Shown: piece by piece, positions 1 through 10,400 of the stretch
Layout of the letters: each line of letters starts with the position of its first letter
Numbering within the stretch: the stretch's first letter is position 1
Origin: Capitulum mitella
Lineage: Eukaryota > Arthropoda > Thecostraca > Pollicipedomorpha > Pollicipedidae
DNA length: 64,000 bases
NCBI GenBank assembly: GCA_030062745.1
Contig: CP099842.1
Location: 29,513,307-29,577,306, forward strand
Reading direction: 5' to 3'
Program-made: the position numbers and the translations under genes
Notes under the pieces: generated by a model
The model's database searches: none
Told to the model about the DNA's origin: nothing
What the model saw: only the letters and a program-made list of their open reading frames with translations

Positions 1-1735
1 CCAATCTGATCAGGCCACTGTTCGCTGGATCTGAGATCAGACAGACGGAATGTCGGAACTCTTGTCTCTCTCTGGCCACCAGAACCACTCAGCCGCCTCT
101 CTGATCATCGTTTGGCCGCTAAAACCCCTCAGCCACCTCCCTGACCACCGCTCGGCCGCCGGCACTTGTCACTGCCTCCCTGGCCATCGGAACAAACCAA
201 CCCCTCCCTGCGCGGCGGTGGACGGCGGCGGAACCCGCGCAAAAGTGCCGCCGAAATGCGGTCCGGCCGACCGCCCGGTGACAGTTGCCAGCCGAGCGAG
301 CCGTCCGAATACGCTGCATCGGGGCCAGAGGACCGCTCGCTGGTCAGCGAGCCGTGGGAGAAACGCCTGCCGTCCTGCTGACGTGACCTGACTGTCTGAA
401 GGTGTCTGCCGACGGTGGCTGTGCTGTGTGAGGGCGTCTGCTGGCGGCAGTTGGAGTATCTGACGGTGTCTGCATGCGGTGACACAACGGTTCGACTGGG
501 CCTGTATTAAAATGGGCGTGTTTTGGTTTGGTGCGAACAAGCATCTAGCGAAAGTACGCTCTAAGTGTCATGGTATGGAAAAACAGACCAAATGCTTCCA
601 CATAAATTCGGTTTGATTTTTGTTAAATGATGCCGTCGAAATAAGCGTTTTCAATGTCTGAAAGGCGTTTGTTGTTATTCCGGGAGTCACGTCCCCAGCA
701 TTCATGAAGTTCGCAACGGGAGAGCAGTTTTTCCGCATACGATCACAGCTGAATCACTCTTTCTCTTGCCGCACGGTGACTGAAACAGCGATCTTCTCGA
801 ACATCAGATGCACAGCCGGACTGTGCCACTGCACTGGAGCGGACGTTACCGTGGTCCAGCCAGCCTGACTGTCCAACCTACCCAACTACTTCTATTGGAC
901 ACCTGTTTATGGCGCTCTGATGAAGTCATTGTCCGGTAAACTAATGCCCTGGGAGTGTTGGCCAGGTTTCAGTCACAATTTAGGACAGCTCCTGGCATAG
1001 GATGCCCATCGTCTACTTCTGTCGGATCAGTGGTTTCTTTGCCACGTGCTACTGATTTAGTAAGGTGGATTTAAATCGCCACAAGGTCTGGCTTATTGCA
1101 TGGGAAGGATCCGATACTGATCTGGGAACATGGGTACTCTAAGTTAATGCAGATGCTGCTTCTGTTTAAGCTTATGCGTCCTGGTTTATTTGGAAACACT
1201 GCTGTGTAAGTTTATGTGCCCTTCATTTTACAATTAGAGACACATTGGTTGGGTAATTTCACAGGCTAATGTAAGGTACAGTAAACATATTTAATTTCCT
1301 GTTCATTACGAACATATCATGGTTATCGTACGAAATATTTTCAAGAATATAAAAATCTTCGAAATATAAAAATCTTCCGTCAGTTAACGCTACTTTCTAT
1401 GACGCACTGACATGTTTGATGAGCCGTAGACATTCTGAATTCTCTTTCCAGCATTTCGACGCTTTTTTCTAACGCGAAGCATTTGGAGAAAATACCGTTC
1501 AGAGGCCCGTCCGGTGCTCCTAACAACACTGACGAAACACGGCCCGACCCGTCTAACTTTCCTGACAATCTCGCCGGCGCCGCGTGCCGGCACCTGCCCC
1601 ACCCACTTCCCCTCCCTCTCTCCGGCCAGTGCGACTCTCTCCCGGACGGTGGCGCCCGCCGTCTGCCGGCTCTCGACAGCGTCTCCGCCGGCCGCGCCGG
1701 CCGCCGCCGCTGACACACATTCGGTCCTCTCTCCC
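1..1735. other. Non-coding stretch, no gene supported
   Basis: Positions 110-400 are GC-rich with several short overlapping open frames on both strands, none with plausible protein composition or a splice context. Positions 540-1480 are AT-richer and hold nothing I recognise. From about 1560 the sequence becomes very GC-rich and leads into the 33-bp minisatellite. Confidence 0.5.
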
Positions 1736-2041
1736 GGCGGCTCCCGACTCCAGCCGGCTCGTCTGTCCGGCGGCTCCCGACTCCAGCCGGCTCGTCTGTC
1801 CGGCGGCTCCCGACTCCAGCCGGCTCGTCTGTCCGGCGGCTCCCGACTCCAGCCGGCTCGTCTGTCCGGCGGCTCCCGACTCCAGCCGGCTCGTCTGTCC
1901 GGCGGCTCCCGACTCCAGCCGGCTCGTCTGTCCGGCGGCTCCCGACTCCAGCCGGCTCGTCTGTCCGGCGGCTCCCGACTCCAGCCGGCTCGTCTGTCCG
2001 GCGGCTCCCGACTCCAGCCGGCTCGTCTGTCCGGCGGCTCC
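1736..2041. repeat. 33-bp minisatellite, 9 near-identical copies
   Basis: Nine head-to-tail copies of a 33-bp unit (begins GGCGGCTCCCGACTCCAG, ends CTCGTCTGTCC) fill 1736-2032, followed by the first 9 bp of a tenth. I see no differences between copies by eye, which implies recent expansion or homogenisation. Because 33 is a multiple of 3 the array is open in several frames; on the + strand it reads as an 11-residue repeat GGSRLQPARLS inside a 309-codon open frame (1514-2443). A second frame gives a repeating PAAPDSSRLVC. I regard the open frame as a by-product of the unit length, because flanking sequence has no coding signature. Confidence 0.95.
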
Positions 2042-4534
2042 GGCCGTCGCCCGCCGCGCCTCGCCCAGCTGACAGGCGATTACGGATCGGCCGCGCCGCG
2101 ACCGCCGCAGCTGCCGCGCCGCGCCGGGTTTGCCGTCGGAGGCGGCGCGCCGACCGGCGCCGGGCGCGCTGTAGGGTCGCCGGCGCCGAGGCCCGACGCT
2201 GTCCTAGTTGCCCGTGTTTACGGTGCCGGTGAATCGTGTAGAACAGGAGGTTTATGGCCGGCCGCCAGTCGAACTGCGGCGCTTAGTCTCGATAAAACGC
2301 GGCCGTACACGACATCCGTCAAAGAGGAAGATCACAACACGAGCCCGGGACGGCCCTGGCCTAGACTGGATCGAGGCTGCGTGGCTCGCTTGTTCAGTTG
2401 CCACCATTCATCTCAGCGGTGTTTGTTTTTCGGGTTTGTTTAGTTCGTCTTCGGTCGGCTCAGAGGAGCTCGTAGTCTGGGGTAAATGGAGAACAGGCGG
2501 TATTAGTAACTTCCAGGCCCAACATACTCTTCTTCATCTGAGATGTTCTGTCTCGTCCAAACCACCACGTGAAACGTCACACTTGGCATCGGAAGACCGC
2601 TCCTGGCAGTGGACCCGGTGAAGCCTTCGGAGGCTAACAGTATACGGAAGACTGTTGGCCTTGCCTTGCTGCACCATGTGCCGTGTAATAACTGGTTGAC
2701 TTTGAGCTACATCCTTATTGATATGGCCTCACTAAAGCACCAGATCCTTGCCTTCGGGAAGCTGATACAGAACTCCCACATCGACGATCAAATTTGGGTG
2801 TCATGCGTATGGAGAGATCCACGCTATGACGAGACAGAGCATTTTCCATGAGAATGCATTTAATTCGAATTAGGTCAGATTCATTCATGCCGTGGAATAT
2901 TAAGTTGCCCGTTTGACGGAATGAGCGATTGCATTTAAGAGAATGAATTACCTGTAATGCGGTGGAACCGGTAATCTGCCGAGCAAAACGTTTGGACTTG
3001 GCGTCCAGACCATGCCACTAACTGCACTGAGTACACTGATGTTAAGTGTTCTGTCAGATCTGGTTAAATGCAATGCACTCCGTGCGACGGAAAAGACCCA
3101 CTACAGTTTAATGGCGTCCAAAAGCCTTGAGGAGCAAGCTGATTTTAAGATGCGTTTTTACTTCAACGCATTAATCCTATCAACCTACCCGTAACAGCTA
3201 TGCACGTAAGGTTAGTATGTATGTACGAGCACTGCCCATTCGTCTGCAATGAGCACAATGTCTGCATTAAATAATCCATGAGCTAAGCACTTTCTACAGT
3301 CCTCAGTTTTCTGTTTATAAAAACCGTTGAACGCACGCACCACCTTGTCCGCCGTGACCAGGATGTTCAGCATATTTGAGTTACTTTGCACCCTCAAGGC
3401 TGACAGCTGATAGTCTCTCGACATTCACTCCACAAAGACTATGGCACGCCCTGATCTAATTGAAGTGACCCTGGATGAATGAACGCGTAAAACCCCACAA
3501 CACCTGCTGCGGCTCTACAGCTGCAGACCAGTGCCATAACAATGCGATTTTCTGGCGGTTTGACATTATGGACCACGAAGTGTCCTTAACCGTTCATTCT
3601 GGGTGCTTGCTAGGGAACTCTGCTCCTTGCACACAAATATAAACATGATTAGACTATTTACTACTAATAGCGACCAGATCTAATCATTCATACTATCAGT
3701 GAACTAATGCATATCACTATCCAAAAGAGCAGTCTATCATAATTCAACATGACAAATATGCTTCGTGCATCTATTTGTGTCGAGCATGTGCCAAGGATTC
3801 CTTCTGTGATGCAAATGATAAGTGTTGCAAGGAGAATGTCCGATTTTTACCGTAGGAGAGGACAACACCCACGCTGGCCGCACCCAGATAAACGACATCG
3901 TTTTCGCTAATTGGGGCACTGCGCCCGGCTCCGTTTCAGACAGCGCAATTTTCGCGGCCTCGAGACGGCTGGTCACGCGGCGGTGCCCCCGCCGCGCGGC
4001 CGTGCCGCCGTAACGAGCTGACCCGACGGCCGCGCCCGCTGCGTGAGGTCAAGGTCAGCGGCCGGCCCCGCCCCGGCCGGCGCAGCCGGTCCGGCGGCCC
4101 GGGACCGCTGCGCCGGCCGCCGCCGTCCGCCGCCTCGCCGGTCAGCGGGACACCGGCCGGCGCGTCACAGGCCAGCGGCGCCGTAACGCTGTGCACACGG
4201 TCGTCACGGACGCGGCGGCGGCGGCGGCGTGACGGCGGCCGGCGGGCGGGCGGGCCGGACGCAGCGTTCAGCTCCGGGGGGCGGTATCGGACCGTCTACA
4301 GGTGGTCGCCAGGTGCCGCCAGTGAGGGCGGGTCCGGCGCCGGCCGTCGTGGTTACGGCCGGCTGCGGTGGCGGCGCCGCCGCCGCGCCGCGCCGGGAAT
4401 GCCGCGCTGCCTTTGAAGCGGCGCGGCGCGTGCACATATGGCGGCCGCGCGCCGGCCAGCTCCCGTTTTCTGTACCGCTCGGGCGCCGACCGGTCGCCGG
4501 CCGCCCGCTGGAGGTCCGAGGTGGCCCGCTGTGT

Positions 4535-4760
4535 CTGAGACAGCCCACTGGGGATGTGAGGCATCCCGCTGTGGAATGGGACAGTTTGCTGTAGGTCTAG
4601 GACGGTCCACTGTAGGTCTGAGACTGTCTGCTGCAGGCCTGAGACAGTTCGTTGTGGGTCTGAGGCGGCTCCTGTATGTCTGAGACAGTACTCCGAAGGT
4701 CTAAGATTTCCCAGTTTAGGTCTGAGGCAACACGCTGAAAGTCTGTGGTAGCCCGCTGCA
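4535..4760. repeat. Degenerate ~30-bp tandem repeat
   Basis: About seven diverged copies of a ~29-31 bp unit with the core GGTCTGAGACAGT. The word GTCTGAG or GTCTAAG recurs at roughly 30-bp spacing between the GC-rich island and the AT-richer flank. Copies differ by substitutions and small indels, so the array looks old. Confidence 0.7.
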
Positions 4761-6222
4761 GATCTCAGTCGGTTTTCGTTGTCTGTGTTCTGCATGAATG
4801 GTTCTAGACTGGTCCAAACTCATAGTCTGCAGTCTCAGTTTGATTTGTTTTGATCAGTTTGATCAGTTTGAACAGATCTGAGCCGCCTATGCCATCGCCA
4901 AAATTTAAGTAGAGACAGACTGCATAAGGTTTTGAGGGCTAAATCACAGTTAACCTCCGCACATCTGCAGATAATGGACAGAAATGCCAGGTGTAACCGT
5001 GGTAACTAGTAATGACCGATCACACACGTTCAAGATCTTTGTTAGGTAACCACCCTGGGAAACAACCGGTACCAATTACGGCTGTGAATTGTCGTATAAG
5101 ATATTAGATTACTGCCGCCGTAATTGGGCGACAGATGGCAATACTGCTGTCGTTGAACTCTCGAATGTAAAAACAGAAATAGAGAAAATGTTGCCGGAAG
5201 ATAAAAACAATAGACTTGAATAGCGAGACGACATAATTCGACGCTGATAGCTCAGCTCGCCGGGCAGAATGTTACGAGGAGATACAACAGTTACTTACAA
5301 CCTGTTGTTTTCCCAATAGAGTCCACTCACTGCCAGTTTCAACAACTTGTCTAACGGCTTGTGTCGACATCATTATCGATACCGATGAATATCGACGGCG
5401 TCGTTAAAGATACAGATGTTTAAGGGGTCATTGTTGACGTCACACACATTGGAATACATATGCCGCCACAGTGTACCTGCCAGTATCAGCCAGTATTTTT
5501 TTGTTACTGTTTTGAGGTGTTCCCTGTATAACCTCAGTGCAAAGGCTCATTTTCTCTTGCCACTCTTCCGTACTACATGGCGCTATTTATCTGCGAAAGG
5601 AAGTGAAATGTGAAAGGCACAGGAAGCAGAAATCATGCAGCGATGCCGACCCGGCAATCGAGACATAGCCGCTCCTGGAAGAGATCGTTCCAGCATGAGA
5701 AAGAAGCGGATATAACCTGCTCCGTCGGTACCAATCCCTCCCGTCCACGTGCTCGACCCGGCCGCAGTGGGTCATGTTTTCACCAGGCACAAAAATGTGG
5801 CTTCACCACTACACGCCGCACGAGCGCTGCATGATGCATGGACGGAGCCTCGTGTGTTATGACACCGCGTTCTGTCTCATTATCTGCTCAAAGGTCGGCT
5901 TGCCCTGGAACGCCACGAAAACTGAGCAACGTTTGAACAGCCAGGAATGCTGGGGTTGTTAGGAACACATCGGCGAAATAAATGGAGCATATCAACCACG
6001 AGCAGTGATTTGGGGCATACGAATGCAGCTGCAACTTACGCTGCGGCTCACCTTGAAAAAACGCGTGTGGCCTCATATGGCCACGACTGCAATTCTCCAC
6101 TCGCGTGGCGGAATAGCTTGACACGCGTGACTGAAGGTTACGAAGGCCACCGGAGGGTGTGGCGTCAACCGGTCTGCCTGCATCACAACAGAGACCGGAA
6201 GGCACGGGGTCGCTGCAGCATG

Positions 6223-6238
6223 GGCCGGCCGGCCGGCC
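6223..6238. repeat. (GGCC)4 microsatellite
   Basis: Four perfect copies of GGCC, a self-complementary tetranucleotide, in otherwise ordinary sequence. Confidence 0.9.
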
Positions 6239-7365
6239 GCGTCACACGTGCCGAGGCTGCGACAGACCCCACTCTGCGTCGAACGTGAAACATGCCGCCA
6301 CATTAGCCATGACGGAGACGGGGCCACTGAATGCCTTGTGGACCCGGTCTCGCTGCCTCTCGCCGAGGGCTTCGACGCGGTCCGCGGCGCAGCCATGTGA
6401 TATTCCCAGGCGGTGCGTGCTGAAGGCACGGGACGGGCTGTCTCGTTTAGTATGCAGGACGCAACGATTGCTGAGGATGACAGCGCAATCGCCGACTGAA
6501 GGGCTTATGCTCTCTTTGCATTCAATGGTACAGTATTTCGCAAGGTGACTGACGTACCTTACTATTGCATTTTCGTAAGAAGCAGACCTGAACTGCATAC
6601 TCTCGCTCGCTACAGTCCATGCAAGTTAAAAAGTGACCATCGGTAGAATATCTGAAGGCGTCGTAGGCATTTTCGATGGCTGGCGCCCTTTATAGTTGCC
6701 GCAGTAGTCTCTCGTCGTTTACGGTTTCACCAAGGGCCTATTTTCATGCGTATCAAACGCGGATAATCAGTTCCGTTTTATATGTTTACAGTTACGGAAT
6801 GTGCCGCGCACGATCTTGATGTTCTTATAGTTTACGGGCATCAGTATATACAGTAATTTCCGTGCTGTAAACCTCCTGTCTCGGAGACTTGATATGCTCA
6901 AGTCCTCCCTACACCATGCAGTACGGACTTCAGGGTGATATACTTGTCCTTGTCTTTCAACTTTAATTTGTTGTTGACTTGTCTTAAGTACGATTTGTCC
7001 ATGATGTTCACACGGATGCCCGTTATTGGTCTGATGTCGACCAAAAACCACTTTACATTTGTCAAACCTTGACACAACTTTTTTGATGTTAAATATGCCA
7101 AAGAAAAACGAAGAAGACATAGCGTCACGTGACCAAACGCTGCCAGTGCGCAGTCGGGTGCGACACGTTTTGGACAATTTTTTTAACGACCGCGTCCTGT
7201 TCCTGATCTGCCCCGACTTCTGCCGAGGCTGTGTTCGCGACAACCTCTGCATCTGTTTGCTCTGGGGTCGCCGGTTAGTGGTCGTGGACCATCTGTTTCT
7301 TACTTAGTGCCGTGGTATGACGCAGTGTGGTGACCTGACCCAGTGTGGTGACCTCTGGTTCACAG

Positions 7366-7440
7366 ATGGCCGCCAGCCCAAGGTGATCGGCCAGCTGAAC
7401 ACCCTGATCGTGGGCCCGGACCATTTCGAGCCGCTGACTG
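7366..7440 (+). CDS. Internal exon of the 7.4-13.4 kb gene
   Basis: Acceptor CTGGTTCACAG precedes 7366 and donor GTGAGA begins at 7441. The exon is 75 nt: two bases completing a codon, 24 codons (GRQPKVIGQLNTLIVGPDHF then EPLT), and one leftover base. The entering and leaving phases are both 1. The leaving G joins CA of the next exon to make Ala. The strong third-position GC bias and sensible hydrophobic pattern support coding. The upstream partner was not found. Confidence 0.75.
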
Positions 7441-10400
7441 GTGAGAGACAGTCGCCGAGCTCCCGGCCTTCCGTGTTTCGAACGAGTCCCCCTGCCCATC
7501 AGAAAGTCAAATCTTATCTGCGCAACAAGCGCCCTGATAGGTGCTTACTCGTTGCCGGTCAATGCCACGTAACAGTTTGCGCGGCCGCCTGGGTTTTTGC
7601 CGCTGGAAACAGCCTCGTTAAGGCTGTTGTGCAGATGAGCCAGGCCTCATGTACGGGGCTAGCGGGCGCCTGTTTGCCACTGTAATTAGCTCGGCATCTC
7701 GAATCCGCCGGGATTATCGGCTCCCCTGGGATGGGGTTCCCGTCCATTGTCGGAAGTCAAGTTTTTGTGCTGACGGCTGTGAAAAGTAACGGGTTGGGAC
7801 TTTGCTGAGAACGTCCGCCATTATACGGAACAAAACGAATAAAGACCCATATGAGTGACCACCAACGCAACAGGAGGCATGACGCGAGCAATAACATGAG
7901 TAATTAACGGGAGCGTCGCAACGTCGCGTGAAAACAGGGTTTTAGTTTCATGAACCGGCAGATACCAAAAATGACTTCATGATTTCTGAGGTTCAGGTTA
8001 AACCTAATTAGGGTATTGCACTGTTCTACACGCATGCGAAACTGACGGCCTCGTGATATATGCCGTGACAGTGGTAAATTTGTAGGAAACCAGACGCCGC
8101 CAAGACTGCCGCGTGCACATATTTTGCGATAAAGCAACCTATCTGGACTACGTCTTCGGCGATAACCACGCTGTTTTACGTTACCGGTTTAATCAGTTTC
8201 CTTTTGAGGTGGCTCAGCTGTAAAGCGCTTGTGCCTGATCTTCAACGGAAAATACCTTCCTTCCAGAATTCATTTACTGATGCCAGTGGTTGAACAGTAA
8301 AACTTGCCGAGACAATTCTGCATCGCAAAGTGAGATGTAGTCATGCAGAGAAAATTTCAGTTTTTTATGCTCCAACAGACCACACGATAATTTTCGCCAA
8401 GTCATACAAAATGTGTAATTTTCTATATGTGTACGAAATGTTGAGCAGATGCGTTTCATTTTTGTGTAACACCCGCCTACAATATCAACGTCAAACGTCA
8501 AGCAAACATTTCATTTAGGCTGATGACATCCATAGTTAATTCTTCAGCCACGATGCTTCACGGAGATATTCAAATAGCTTTCCAAACATTCGTGTAAGGC
8601 AAAGAGAATTTCGTCACGTAAATAGCGTCTTGCCCGACATTTTTGCAGTACCTGCATTGGCACTTGCATTTGCATGCTGGTAACTGCAGCCAATAAAACG
8701 ATAAAAGGAGACCACAGTAATGGAACAACCTGCATGCTCCTGCGATGCAAAACTGCGCATATTTCTGTTTCATTCTCCATGTAACGCCCACAGATGAATC
8801 CAATGATAATCGTCATGATTTTCCGTCGCACCACGATTTCCGACGAATACCATTAGTCGTGATGTTGCAACTTTTACCGCACGGCATGCCACACTGGATT
8901 AAATTGTGCATCAGTCTGAATGTTGACCGTTAGAACCACAGCCGATCTGCATTCTAAGAGGATTTTTAGTGCGAGTGTTGAAAGCAGTCCAACAGATTTA
9001 TGAAATTTCTGTACCGCGTGGTTGGCATTATAAACCAGCGAGCTGGGTATCGAGGCAACGGCTGCGAATGTCTCGAATGTCGTCGTGCAATGTCTCGAAA
9101 CAGGCTATTGGCAAGCCCTCTGCGCCACAGTGTACTAACAGTTGATACTCATCTTGGTATTGTTTTTGCAACCATGCGAGCAGATTTGGGACAAGAGAAA
9201 GTCATTATCAGAAGCTGAACAAACAATGAGCGATACCTCAGCGTCTGCTGAACGATTTTCTTCGGTTTGCGTTTACGACTTCGTGAAGCACCGATCGCAG
9301 CCAGCGCAACATCTTAGCAAATGATCATCGTATTTTTATCGTTTGTATTCCATGTTCATCTCCATCGTTCGCATAAGCGCCAGTTGTTACGGTTTTCGAA
9401 ACACTGTTAATATAAACCACAGAACCACTGTCGTCACCCAAGCAGACATGTGTCTCGTATGACTGAATTGTCTCCATGGATTCCGGGATTCAGCAACGCA
9501 CCTGGGACAATTTGTGCACCAGCCAATTCACTGATAACCTGTTCGTAGCCTCATCACACTGACAGCTCGCTTGTGGTTATCACGTGTTTCAGCAACTCCT
9601 AAGGTGGGCGAGACGCGGCTGAGTGTCAGCTCTGAGCCGCCCCGCCTCACCACCTCCCAGACAGTGGAGGGCGGCTTCTCCACCAAAACCATCTACGGCT
9701 TCCTCGACTTCATCACCACCATCGGCAACACCGTCATGGTGTTCACTCCCAACTCGAAGACGCGTGGTGAGCGAGGGAAATGGATTAGGGGCCAGCCTAC
9801 TCTGCGATGCTTAGTACAGCTCTGGCCAGAAATGTGCACTTTGCAAGAGGTGTGCTTTTAGCTATTAGTATACGGGATTTGATTACTTTGTCATCTGCGT
9901 TAAGAAAGATATCACTTGCACTGTAGCGAATACTGGATGATGATCGTAATGCCTCGAGGCTGACATTCTCATAGAGCTTTCGCATTTTTTTGTGTGTTTT
10001 TTTATGTTCATTTGATTCTAAACTGGCTGGCGTGTCGTATTGCCCGACGTTTGCGATTAACATAGCAGAGATTAAATTAAATCCTGTATGTGTTCCAGTC
10101 TCAAAGCGGAAATCCGTTAAGCTCACCCGGCTCACCACCAGCCCGAGCCCGTTGCGGCTGGCGCCGTCCGCGGTCTCCTCCGCCCTGCGCGTGGTACTGA
10201 CGTCATCGCCAGCTGCCGGCGGCGGGCCGGAGCGAGGAGCCGAGGAGTCGGCCGACAGCTCGGCCGTGCCGGTCACCGCCGAGCTGCTCTTCTCCACGCC
10301 CTCCTCCCTCAGTCTGGAGAGCTCCTTCGAGGACGCCGCGCCAGCCGGCAACCTGTGGTCGACGCTGCGGCAGCGGCGGCCGGCGGCGCGGCGGCCGCGG

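Larger units (their letters stand above)
2042..7365. other. Intergenic or upstream-intron sequence
   Basis: No exon can be supported here, although earlier exons of the gene that starts at 7366 must lie upstream, here or outside the window, because that exon begins in the middle of a codon. Contents: a GC-rich island at 2042-2200, AT-richer unique DNA to 3900, a very GC-rich island at 3950-4520 with a short CGG run near 4213-4229, a degenerate ~30-bp repeat (4535-4760), and a GGCC tetranucleotide run at 6223-6238. A 161-codon minus-strand open frame at 6767-7252 has no recognisable domain. Confidence 0.5.

Noticed and set aside
1514-2443. 309-codon + strand open frame as a gene
   Set aside because: Its length comes from the 33-bp repeat and GC-rich flanks; no splice or start context and no domain.
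6767-7252. 161-codon minus-strand open frame
   Set aside because: No recognised motif, lies next to a + strand exon, and the composition is not clearly coding.
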